From NCBI GenBank assembly GCA_903929895.1, contig CAIYWM010000854.1:1-8922 (forward strand): DNA of 8,922 nt, given 5' to 3'. The notes beneath the pieces are model-generated. The model was not told where the DNA came from. It saw only the letters and a list, made by a program, of their open reading frames with translations, and did not search any database. The first letter of the stretch is position 1. Each line of letters begins with the position of its first letter. The translations under genes were made by a program, and so were the position numbers. Of this stretch, positions 1 to 7,741 are shown piece by piece. Source of the stretch: an uncultured Alphaproteobacteria bacterium. Its GTDB lineage: Bacteria; Pseudomonadota; Alphaproteobacteria; Reyranellales; Reyranellaceae.

Positions 1-417
1 GTACCAGGCGGGATCCCAGCCCAGCACGCGATACAGCAGGCCGATGCCCAGGCTGATCAGGATCGACGGCACGATCAGGCTGGCGATGGCGAGATAGAAG
101 AGGATGCCCGAACCGCGGAAGCGCGAGCGGAAGGCCAGCCCCGCCGAAAAGGAGGCCACGACCGTGATCAGCATGACGGCAGCACCGAGGATCAATGAGC
201 GCTGCAGCGAGCCCGCGAAGTCGCCCACCATCTGCTTCTCGAACAGGTTTTTAAACCAATGCAGCGAGACGCCATTCATCGGGAAGGTGAGCCCGCCCCC
301 CGGTCCCTGGAACGACAGGATCAGGATGGTCAGGGTCGGGCCGTAGAGGAACAGCACGAACAGGCAGAAGAAGGCGCCGAGGAGCCAGAAGGCGGGGCCG
401 CGCTTGCCATGCTGCAC
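1..417 (-). CDS. ABC transporter inner-membrane permease, PotC/YdcV type (3' part cut by window edge)
   Basis: This is the second membrane subunit of the importer encoded by the minus-strand operon. It would form half of the translocation channel. The 139 visible residues start at a GTG (417-415). An AAGGAG SD lies 7 bases upstream (430-425), and only one base separates this start from the stop of the previous permease, so the two are probably translationally coupled. An ATG nearby (410-408) is in another frame and gives only a short ORF. Residues about 9-36 form a strong first membrane segment, followed by an external loop (about 37-70, with FPMNGVSLHWF) typical of PotC-like permeases. Further segments are near 74-96 and 105-128. 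The diagnostic EAA loop lies beyond the window edge, so assignment rests on the N-terminal half and operon position. The substrate is not determinable from this gene. Confidence 0.9.
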   Translation of the reverse strand, partial: MQHGKRGPAFWLLGAFFCLFVLFLYGPTLTILILSFQGPGGGLTFPMNGVSLHWFKNLFEKQMVGDFAGSLQRSLILGAAVMLITVVASFSAGLAFRSRFRGSGILFYLAIASLIVPSILISLGIGLLYRVLGWDPAWY

Positions 418-418
418 G

Positions 419-1273
419 TCACAGCTCCTTGCGGATGTCGACCAGGCGCATCATGGCCGCGACGATGAACAGGACGAGCAGGAGCAAAATCACCGCGTTG
501 GCCGCCGCGGCGGGATACTGCAGCAGCGACATGGCGTTCGCCATCATCAGGCCGACCGAGGCGCTGAGCCCCCCGCTCATCATGCGCACGGTGACGAAGT
601 CGCCCATCACGATGGTGACGACGAAGATCGAGCCAATGGCGATGCCGGGCTTGCACAGCGGCAGGATGACGTTGACCAGTGTCTGCCAGCCGCTCGCGCC
701 GGCGTCGCGCGCCGCTTCGAGCAGGCTGCGGTCGATGCGCATCATCGAGTTGAAGATCGGCACCACCATGAACAGCGTGTAGAGGTGGACATAGGCCAGC
801 ACGACCGAGAAATCGGAATAGAGCAGGAACTCCAGCGGCTCCTTGATCAGGCCGAGGTTCATCAGCGTCGTATTGGCAAGACCGTGGCGCCCGAGGAATG
901 GGATCCATGAGATCATGCGGATGACGTTGGAAGTCCAGAACGGAATGGTGCAGAGCAGGAACAGCACCGTCTGCATCGTGGGCGAGCGCACGTGGAAGGC
1001 CACGAAATAGGCAACGGTGAAGCCGATCAACAGGGTCAGCGCCCAGGTGATCAGCGCGAACTGGATGGTCTGCTGGTAGGTCCGCCATGTCACCGGCGAG
1101 AGCAGCAGCTCCTCGTAGTTCTGCAGCAGGAAGGCCGGAATGATCTGGGTCGTGTTGTAGTCGAAGAAGCTCACCACCACGATCGTGGCGATCGGGACGA
1201 TGAGGAACAGCAGGAACACCAGCGCGAGCGGCGCGACCTGCAGGTAGGTGACCCAGATTTTTACGCGGTTCAT
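419..1273 (-). CDS. ABC transporter inner-membrane permease, PotB type
   Basis: First membrane subunit of the importer, 284 residues from ATG 1273. An in-frame TTG at 1276 would add one residue. About six hydrophobic segments are visible: near 11-35, 70-93, 100-118, 156-175, 210-232 and 258-276. Between the last segments sits the binding-protein-dependent-transport signature, the EAA loop. It has EAA at 186-188, Gly at 192 and Leu-Pro at 204-205; in this family the loop docks onto the ATPase. The length matches PotB/YdcU-type permeases (about 280-310). It lies 70 bases downstream of the binding-protein gene and ends one base before the partner permease. Its SD-like GAGAGG (1289-1284) lies inside the 3' arm of a perfect hairpin, which may limit its translation. 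Polyamine, opine and other amine importers share this fold, so the ligand is open. Confidence 0.95.
   Translation of the reverse strand: MNRVKIWVTYLQVAPLALVFLLFLIVPIATIVVVSFFDYNTTQIIPAFLLQNYEELLLSPVTWRTYQQTIQFALITWALTLLIGFTVAYFVAFHVRSPTMQTVLFLLCTIPFWTSNVIRMISWIPFLGRHGLANTTLMNLGLIKEPLEFLLYSDFSVVLAYVHLYTLFMVVPIFNSMMRIDRSLLEAARDAGASGWQTLVNVILPLCKPGIAIGSIFVVTIVMGDFVTVRMMSGGLSASVGLMMANAMSLLQYPAAAANAVILLLLVLFIVAAMMRLVDIRKEL
425..430 (-). promoter_or_regulatory. Ribosome binding site fixing the GTG start of the second permease
   Basis: AAGGAG read on the minus strand, 7 bases before GTG 417-415. It lies within the last codons of the upstream permease gene. It decides for the GTG start, since no ATG in the correct frame is near. 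Confidence 0.75.
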
Positions 1274-1283
1274 CAATTCATAC

Positions 1284-1308
1284 CCTCTCCCCCGCTAGGG
1301 GGGAGAGG
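1284..1308 (-). repeat. Perfect 10-bp inverted repeat between binding-protein and permease genes
   Basis: Arms at 1284-1293 and 1299-1308 are exact reverse complements (CCTCTCCCCC / GGGGGAGAGG) around a 5-base loop. In the minus-strand transcript this folds as a GC-rich hairpin with no following U-run, so it does not look like an intrinsic terminator. Its 3' arm carries the GGAG/GAGAGG that serves as SD for the permease starting at 1273. The hairpin could therefore block ribosome loading, or protect the upstream binding-protein message from 3' decay. From general knowledge, CCTCTCCCC/GGGGAGAGG palindromes are a common dispersed intergenic repeat in many Proteobacteria, so this may be one copy of a REP-like family. 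Only one copy occurs in this window. Confidence 0.75.
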
Positions 1309-1343
1309 CAGTTTGAGGGAGTTAAACGCAATATCCGAAACGA

Positions 1344-2633
1344 TCAGGCGGCGATGAACTGGTTCCACTTCTGGACCATGTAGCGGTCCTCATCCATCAC
1401 CGCGTTCCAACAGGCGACGGCGCCCATGCGGTCGTAGAACGAGCCGCCGTCGCGCACCGCGCCGGCCTTCTCCACGATCTGGCCCTGCGGGTTCTTGATG
1501 TCGCCCTGGGCCGGTTTGCCTTCCATCCAGAAGCCCCACTCGTCAGCCGTCATGTTGGCCTTGGCCGTATCGAGCACCGCCGAATAGTAGCCCTGGCGGT
1601 TGAGGAAGGCGCCGACCCAGCCGGACAGGTACCAGTTGATGTAGTCGTAGGCCGCGTCGAGCTGAGCGCCCTGCAGATGCTTGGCCAGCGCCAGGCCGCC
1701 GCCCCAGGCACGGTAGCCTTCCTTGAGGGGCTGATAGACGCAGGGCACGCCCTTGCCCCGCACCGCCGACACCGCCGGCGACCACATCGACTGGATCACG
1801 ACCTCGCCCGACGTCATCAGGTTCACCGATTCGTCGAAGGTCTTCCAGAAGGCGCGGAACTGGCCGTCCTTCTTGGTCTTGATCAGGAAATCGATGGTCT
1901 TGTCGATCTCCGCCTTGGTCATGTTGCCCTTGTCACCGTACTTCACGATCCCGGCCGCCTCGCAGATCATCGCGGCGTCCATGATGCCGATCGACGGGAT
2001 GTTCAGGATCGACGTCTTGCCCTTGAATTTCGGGTCGAGGATGTCCTTCCACGAATCGATCTTGCGACCGACCAGGTCGGGCCGGATACCGAGCGTATCG
2101 GCGTTGTAGATCGTAGGCACAATGGTGAACCACTGGGTCTGGTCCTTGGCGAACTTGGTCGAGCCCGCACCCTCCACGAAGCTCACCGTGCTCGGCGCCG
2201 TACCCTGGGCGATGACGCTGTCGGGCTTCAGCTTGCCGGTGGTGAAGATCGGCACGATCTTGTCGAACAGCTTGATCTTCTTCACGTCCATCGCCTGCAG
2301 CGTGTTGGCCGGGAAGACCTTCTTGATCATCCAGTATTCGATGTCGCCGATATCGAAGGAGTTCGGCTGCGTCACGACGCGCTGCACGACCGCGTCGGAA
2401 TCGAGCGCCGTCATCTGGAGCGTGATGCCGAGGTCGGCCTTGCACTTCTCCGCGATCTCGTTGATCGCCGATACGCCGGTGCCGCACTGGCGCAGCACGA
2501 TGTTCTTGTTGTTCTGCGCCCAGATCACCGGGAAGCCGGTGATGGCGCCGCTGCCGACGGCCGCGCCGGCGATCCCGGCCGCGCCTTTGAGCATCCTGCG
2601 GCGGCCGATGCCGCCATTCGATTTCCGAGCCAT
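1344..2633 (-). CDS. ABC transporter periplasmic solute-binding protein, PotD-like, Tat-exported
   Basis: Periplasmic receptor of the importer, 429 residues from ATG 2633. A TTG at 2651 would extend it by 6 residues, but AAGGAGG lies 8 bases before ATG 2633 and overlaps that longer reading, so ATG is chosen. The N-terminus has a twin-arginine signal: Arg11-Arg12-Arg13-Met-Leu-Lys, a hydrophobic stretch to about 37, and a likely cut after Ala39 (VIWA-Q). This implies export in folded form by Tat. The mature part resembles PotD/extracellular solute-binding family 1-type proteins: SWKDILDPKFKGK near 194-206, SGEVVIQSMW near 275-284 and YRAWGGGLAL near 307-316. In E. coli PotD, as I recall it, the last stretch is FWMDSLAIP, where Asp grips a polyamine amine. 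Here that Asp is Gly312, so a ligand other than spermidine/putrescine is plausible. It lies 45 bases after the ATPase gene. Confidence 0.95.
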   Translation of the reverse strand: MARKSNGGIGRRRMLKGAAGIAGAAVGSGAITGFPVIWAQNNKNIVLRQCGTGVSAINEIAEKCKADLGITLQMTALDSDAVVQRVVTQPNSFDIGDIEYWMIKKVFPANTLQAMDVKKIKLFDKIVPIFTTGKLKPDSVIAQGTAPSTVSFVEGAGSTKFAKDQTQWFTIVPTIYNADTLGIRPDLVGRKIDSWKDILDPKFKGKTSILNIPSIGIMDAAMICEAAGIVKYGDKGNMTKAEIDKTIDFLIKTKKDGQFRAFWKTFDESVNLMTSGEVVIQSMWSPAVSAVRGKGVPCVYQPLKEGYRAWGGGLALAKHLQGAQLDAAYDYINWYLSGWVGAFLNRQGYYSAVLDTAKANMTADEWGFWMEGKPAQGDIKNPQGQIVEKAGAVRDGGSFYDRMGAVACWNAVMDEDRYMVQKWNQFIAA

Positions 2634-2640
2634 CTCGTCT

Positions 2641-2648
2641 TCCTCCTT
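2641..2648 (-). promoter_or_regulatory. Strong ribosome binding site of the solute-binding protein gene
   Basis: AAGGAGGA read on the minus strand, with AGGAGG 8 bases before ATG 2633. It is the strongest SD in the importer operon, matching the usual need for excess binding protein, and it decides the start against the upstream TTG at 2651. Confidence 0.8.
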
Positions 2649-2678
2649 CAAACCTCGACGGCGCGGGGCCGCCTCCCT

Positions 2679-3701
<1,023 letters not shown>

Positions 3702-3707
3702 GCCAGG

Positions 3708-3794
3708 GAGCAAGCAAGGCGCATGCCAGCACTGTAGAATTCCCTGGGGGCAAAGCCATCAACCAGGGGGCATTGGCGCGGTCCTTGCTCGCTG
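3708..3794. repeat. Imperfect long-spaced inverted repeat across the divergent promoter region
   Basis: GAGCAAGCAAGG (3708-3719) and CCTTGCTCGCTG (3783-3794) are reverse complements at 10 of 12 positions. They lie just upstream of the two divergent start codons and are centred near 3751, between the two direct-repeat copies. They might be paired half-sites for looping or for a dimeric regulator. Support is only the symmetry itself. Confidence 0.35.
3743..3777. repeat. 15-bp direct repeat with 20-bp period, candidate operator
   Basis: Two copies, 3743-3757 and 3763-3777, share 11 of 15 bases in the pattern CCxGGGGGCAxxGxC, including an exact GGGGGCA core. The offset of 20 bp is close to two helical turns, so two protein copies could bind on the same DNA face. 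The location, midway between divergent operons, is where a shared regulator would act. No regulator gene is in the window, so the binder is unknown. A chance match of a G-run in GC-rich DNA is possible. Confidence 0.4.
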
Positions 3795-3824
3795 CAGGCC
3801 AACGCGAGACTTGGGGAGGCAGTA

Positions 3825-5903
3825 ATGCGGCTGATCGGCGTGGATGTGGGCGGCACTTTCACAGACCTGGTCTATGCCGACACCGAGGCCGGCCGCACCG
3901 CCGTGCACAAGGTGTCGACCACGCCGGACGATCCCTCCCGCGGAGTCGTGCAGGGGTTGATGGCGCTCTGCGACAAGTATTCGATCCCGCGCGAGACGAT
4001 CGACACCGTGTTCCACGGCACGACCATCGCGACCAATGCGATCCTCGAGCACGACGGCGCCGTCACCGGCATGATCACCACCGGCGGCTATCGCGATATC
4101 CTGCATATCGGCCGGCATCAGCGGCCGCAGCATTACTCGATCATGCAGGACATTCCCTGGCAGGACCGGCCGCTGGTGAAGCGCCGCCATCGCAAGACGG
4201 TAACGGAACGACTGGTGCCGCCACGCGGCGAGGTGCTGGAGCCGCTCGACGAGGACGGTGTACGCCAAGCCGTGCGCGAGCTGAAGGAAGCGGGCGTGCA
4301 GGCCATCGCGATCTGCTTCCTGTTCTCCTATCTGGACGCCACGCACGAGGCGCGGGCCCTGGAGATCGTCCGCGAGGAATATCCGGATTGCTTCGCCACG
4401 ACCTCTTCGTCGGTGTCGCCGCAGTTCCGCGAGTTCGAACGGTTCACGACGACGGCGATGAATGCCTTCGTCGGCCCGAAAGTGCGCAACTACGTGACAC
4501 GCCTCGAATCGGAGATCGAGGCATCGGGCTTCAAGGCCTACCTGCGCATCATGGCCTCCAACGGCGGCGTCGCGACGCCCGGCATGGTGGCGGAGCGGCC
4601 GGTGCTCACCCTGCTCTCGGGACCGGCCGCCGGCGTGATCGGCGGCGACTGGGCGGGCGCGCTCTCGGACAGGCGCAACCTCATCACTTTCGACGTCGGC
4701 GGCACCTCGGCCGACATCGGCATCGTCACCGAAGGCGGCTTCGGCGAGGCCACGGCGCGCGACACCTGGATTGCCGGCTTCCCGGTGCTGGTGCCCATGA
4801 TCGACGTGCACACGATCGGCGCCGGCGGCGGCTCGATCGCCTATGTAGACCAGGCCGGTGCCTTCAAGGTGGGGCCGCGCTCGGCAGGCGCCGTACCCGG
4901 CCCCGCCGCCTATGGACGCGGCGGCACGCGGGCCACGGTCACCGATGCCAATGTCGTGCTGGGGCGGCTCGACGGCGGCAATTTCCTGGGCGGCGGCATG
5001 GCGCTCGACGAGGTCGCGGCCCGCCGCGTGATCGGCGAACTGGCGCGTGAGCTCGGCCTCTCCGACCGCGAGGCCGCCGAGGGCGTGATCACCCTCATCA
5101 ACGCCAACATGGCCAACGCCATCCGCTCCCGGACCGTCCAGAAGGGCATAGATCCGCGCAACTACGTGCTGGTGGCGTTTGGCGGGGCCGGTCCGCTGCA
5201 TGGCGCCGAAGTGGCCGACATGCTGGGCGTCACAGAGGTGATCGTGCCGCCACATCCTGGCATCACCTCGGCGGTCGGCCTGCTGATCAGCGACCTGCGC
5301 TACGACGCCATCCGCACCTCGTTCCAGGTTTCAGGAACGGCCGACCTCGCCCGCATCAACGCCGACTTCGACGCCATGGCCAGGGAACTCGCCGGACGCT
5401 TTACCGCAGACGGCATCGCTCTCTCGAATGTAACGTTTGAGCGCCGCGGCGATCTTCGGTACGTCGGCCAGGGCTACGAACTCCGGGTCACCTTCCCCGA
5501 CGGCGTTCTCGATGACGCTGCCCTCGCCAAGGCCTTCGAGGCCTTCCACGAGGTACACAAACGCGAATACGGCCATCACTTCGCCGACTCCGCGATCGAG
5601 ATCGTGAACCTGCGACTGGTCGGTGCGGCCAGCGCCGCGACCATCGCGAAGCCCGTGACGGATGGCGCCCGCTCTCTCAGCAGTGCGAAAGTGCGCTCGG
5701 GCAACGGCACCTTCCGCGTCGATGGCAAGCTTGCCGACTACCCGACGACCTTCTATCGCCGCGACCTGCTGCCGGTCGGCGAGCGCATCCCCGGTCCCGC
5801 GATCGTCCTGCAAATGGACACCACCACCGTCGTGCCGCCGCACTTCAGCTTCGAGGCTGACGCAGCCGGCAACCTCATGATCCGCAAGGAGGCAAAGCAA
5901 TGA
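3825..5903 (+). CDS. hyuA: Hydantoinase/oxoprolinase family protein, HyuA-type ATP-binding subunit
   Basis: ATP-binding subunit of a HyuAB-type enzyme, 692 residues, the usual length for stand-alone HyuA. Characterised relatives hydrolyse N-methylhydantoin or 5-oxoproline, or carboxylate acetone or acetophenone, each at the cost of ATP. The start is ATG 3825 with GGGGAGG 5 bases upstream. Visible motifs are the N-terminal phosphate loop GVDVGGTFTD (5-14), HGTTIATNAIL (64-74), VSPQFREFERFTTTAMNAF (197-215), the second phosphate loop ITFDVGGTSADIG (287-299), the glycine-rich HTIGAGGGSIA (329-339), VAFGGAGPLHG (450-460), and near the C-terminus QMDTTTVVPP (663-672). In the conserved GAxPGPACYG segment the sequence is GAVPGPAAYG (355-364), a mild departure. 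The stop overlaps the hyuB start by four bases, implying a stoichiometric complex. The exact reaction cannot be assigned; no acetone carboxylase gamma subunit is adjacent. Confidence 0.95.
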   Translation: MRLIGVDVGGTFTDLVYADTEAGRTAVHKVSTTPDDPSRGVVQGLMALCDKYSIPRETIDTVFHGTTIATNAILEHDGAVTGMITTGGYRDILHIGRHQRPQHYSIMQDIPWQDRPLVKRRHRKTVTERLVPPRGEVLEPLDEDGVRQAVRELKEAGVQAIAICFLFSYLDATHEARALEIVREEYPDCFATTSSSVSPQFREFERFTTTAMNAFVGPKVRNYVTRLESEIEASGFKAYLRIMASNGGVATPGMVAERPVLTLLSGPAAGVIGGDWAGALSDRRNLITFDVGGTSADIGIVTEGGFGEATARDTWIAGFPVLVPMIDVHTIGAGGGSIAYVDQAGAFKVGPRSAGAVPGPAAYGRGGTRATVTDANVVLGRLDGGNFLGGGMALDEVAARRVIGELARELGLSDREAAEGVITLINANMANAIRSRTVQKGIDPRNYVLVAFGGAGPLHGAEVADMLGVTEVIVPPHPGITSAVGLLISDLRYDAIRTSFQVSGTADLARINADFDAMARELAGRFTADGIALSNVTFERRGDLRYVGQGYELRVTFPDGVLDDAALAKAFEAFHEVHKREYGHHFADSAIEIVNLRLVGAASAATIAKPVTDGARSLSSAKVRSGNGTFRVDGKLADYPTTFYRRDLLPVGERIPGPAIVLQMDTTTVVPPHFSFEADAAGNLMIRKEAKQ
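5886..5892 (+). promoter_or_regulatory. Ribosome binding site of hyuB inside hyuA
   Basis: AAGGAGG, 7 bases before ATG 5900, within the last codons of hyuA. Together with the four-base stop/start overlap it supports coupled, equimolar synthesis of the two subunits. Confidence 0.75.
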
Positions 5904-7690
5904 GCACAGCCGCCGTCCGCCAGCCCGCGACCAAGCCCGACCGCATCGACCCGATCACCAGCAGCGTGATCCAGGGTGCGCTGGAGAACATCGCCGTCGA
6001 GATGGGCTACAAGCTGATGCGCATGAGCTACTCCTCGATCATCCGCGAGTCGGAGGATTTTGGAGCGGCCCTCGTCGATGCGGAAGGCCGCGGCCTGGCC
6101 GAATCGGCACAGTCGACGCCGCTGCAGTCCGGCCCGATCCCGGGTTACGTGCGCGGCATCCAGCGCATCCTGGCCGCGCGCGGCGAGACGATCCGCCCGG
6201 GCGACGTCATCATGCACAACGACGCCTATTCCGGCGCCAGCCACGGGCCCGACGTGGCCTTCATCGTGCCGGTCTTCGTGCAGGGCCGCCTGATCGCCTT
6301 CGCGGCGACCACCGCGCATCATCTCGACATCGGTGCGCTGTCGCCCGGCTCCTGCGGCATCGTCGAGGCGATCGATGCCTATGCCGAGGGCCTGCAATTC
6401 AAGGCCATCAAGGTCTACGACCGCGGCGTCCGGAACGACGCGGTCTGGCAGATCGTGCGCGACAATATCCGTGCCTCCGACCTCGTGGTCGGCGACATGG
6501 ACGCCCAGGTCGCAGCGGCCCGCATCGGTGCGGAGCGCATGGTCGAATTGGTCGAGCGCTACGGGCTCGAAACCTTCGAGCAGGCGTGCGGCGCGCTGAT
6601 GGATCATGCCGAGCGGTTGATGCGGCAGGCGATCGCGAAGCTGCCCGACGGGGTCTATCGCGCCGAGACGGCGATCGACGGCTATCTCGACAGCGACGAT
6701 CCCACCAAGAAGGAACTGCCGATCGTCGTCACCATCACCAAGAAGGACGACGCCCTGGTGGTCGACCTCACCGGGACGGCGCCACAGGTACCCGACCGGC
6801 CGATCAACATGCCGCTCGAAGGCACCGCCGACATCGCCATCTGGCTCACCATCCGCTCGGTCCTGCTCGACACCGAGATCCACGGACACATCCCGGTCAA
6901 TGCGGGCCTTATCCGCCCGATCACCATCGTGGCGCCCAAGGGCTGCCTGGCCAACCCGACCTTCCCGGCCCCGACCATCGCGCGCTTCTGTCCCGGCAAC
7001 CAGCTCGCCGACACGGTGATGAAGGCGCTGTCGCAGGCCATGCCGGGCAACGTCTCGGCCGGCATCGGCAACCTCAAGGTCATCGCCTTCTCCGGCCTCA
7101 AGGACGAGACCCACTGGGTGCACATGGAGATCTTCGAAGGCTCCTATGGCGGGCGTCTGGGCAAGGACGGCATGGACGCCGTCGACACGCTCTATGCCAA
7201 CACGCGCAACAACCCGATCGAGGACATCGAAACCCATCTGCCGCTGAGGGTGCTGCGCTACGAACTGCGCGAGGACGTGGCCGGTGCCGGCAAGTGGCGC
7301 GGCGGCCTGGGCTCGGTCCGCGAATTCGCGTTCCTGAGCGACGGCGGCGCCTCGGTCGAGGGCGAAGGCCACCGCTACCGGCCGTGGGGATTCCTGGGCG
7401 GCAGAGAGGGCATGCCGGCCAAGCTCGACCTGATGGTGCCGGGCCAGGCCGACCGCGCGCTGCCGTCGAAGGTGCCGCACATGAACATCGCCAGGGACGG
7501 CCGCTTCGTCTGTTACGGCCCCGCCGGCGGCGGCTACGGTAACCCACTGGAGCGCGATCCGGCCGACGTGGCGGACGACGTACTCGACGAGGTGATCTCG
7601 GTCGAAACCGCGCTCCGCGACTACGGTGTCGTGATCTCGGCCAAGGGCGTCGTCGACGTCGAGGCGACGCGGAGGGTGCGCGGCGGCTGA
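5900..7690 (+). CDS. hyuB: Hydantoinase/oxoprolinase family protein, HyuB-type metal-binding subunit
   Basis: Partner subunit of HyuA, 596 residues, normal for the HyuB family. ATG 5900 overlaps the hyuA stop (ATGA), with AAGGAGG (5886-5892) 7 bases upstream, so translation is coupled. Family landmarks are intact: SSIIRESEDFGAALVD (45-60), the likely metal-site region HNDAYSGASHGPDVAF (106-121, with Asp108, His115 and Asp118), AHHLDIG (139-145, with His140, His141 and Asp143), GIVEAIDAYAEGL (153-165), KWRGGLGSVREF (465-476) and GGGYGNPLERDP (543-554). The family consensus in the first site is NDPYxGGxHxPD, so acid and His residues are kept. In carboxylase and hydantoinase relatives this subunit holds the substrate and metal, while HyuA supplies phosphoryl chemistry. 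A 51-base gap leads to the SDR gene, probably in the same transcript. Substrate specificity is unknown. Confidence 0.95.
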   Translation: MSTAAVRQPATKPDRIDPITSSVIQGALENIAVEMGYKLMRMSYSSIIRESEDFGAALVDAEGRGLAESAQSTPLQSGPIPGYVRGIQRILAARGETIRPGDVIMHNDAYSGASHGPDVAFIVPVFVQGRLIAFAATTAHHLDIGALSPGSCGIVEAIDAYAEGLQFKAIKVYDRGVRNDAVWQIVRDNIRASDLVVGDMDAQVAAARIGAERMVELVERYGLETFEQACGALMDHAERLMRQAIAKLPDGVYRAETAIDGYLDSDDPTKKELPIVVTITKKDDALVVDLTGTAPQVPDRPINMPLEGTADIAIWLTIRSVLLDTEIHGHIPVNAGLIRPITIVAPKGCLANPTFPAPTIARFCPGNQLADTVMKALSQAMPGNVSAGIGNLKVIAFSGLKDETHWVHMEIFEGSYGGRLGKDGMDAVDTLYANTRNNPIEDIETHLPLRVLRYELREDVAGAGKWRGGLGSVREFAFLSDGGASVEGEGHRYRPWGFLGGREGMPAKLDLMVPGQADRALPSKVPHMNIARDGRFVCYGPAGGGYGNPLERDPADVADDVLDEVISVETALRDYGVVISAKGVVDVEATRRVRGG

Positions 7691-7741
7691 AGCCACTCAC
7701 CGTCCCTTGGCAGGTCGCGCGTTCTCCGCCATCAAGGCGCG

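Larger units (their letters stand above)
3702..3824. promoter_or_regulatory. Divergent promoter/operator region between importer operon and hyuAB operon
   Basis: These 123 bases separate the ATPase start (3701, minus) from the hyuA start (3825, plus) and must hold promoters for both operons. No textbook sigma-70 pair is convincing. On the plus strand TAGAAT (3735-3740) resembles a -10 box but lacks a -35. On the minus strand TTGATG (3762-3757) resembles a -35 but its -10 is poor. The plus side ends in GGGGAGG (3813-3819), 5 bases before the hyuA ATG. Repeats described separately lie in the middle, suggesting a regulator binds here. Confidence 0.55.

Noticed and set aside
3735..3740. TAGAAT as a sigma-70 -10 box for hyuA
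   Set aside because: No -35 hexamer lies 16-18 bases upstream and no extended -10 TGn is present, so it is noted only as a weak possibility.
3759..5255. 498-codon minus-strand ORF opposite hyuA
   Set aside because: It mirrors a gene with clear family motifs; its Arg/His/Asp-rich, low-complexity product is typical of antisense frames in GC-rich DNA and shows no domain.
3825..7690. Acetone or acetophenone carboxylase operon
   Set aside because: HyuA/HyuB homology alone fits, but no gamma-type or other carboxylase subunit is adjacent, so the specific label is not supported.
5753..7696. 647-codon minus-strand ORF opposite hyuB, spanning the hyuA-hyuB junction
   Set aside because: Antisense shadow: composition is Asp/Arg/His/Gly-rich without recognisable motifs, and hyuB on the plus strand is fully supported.
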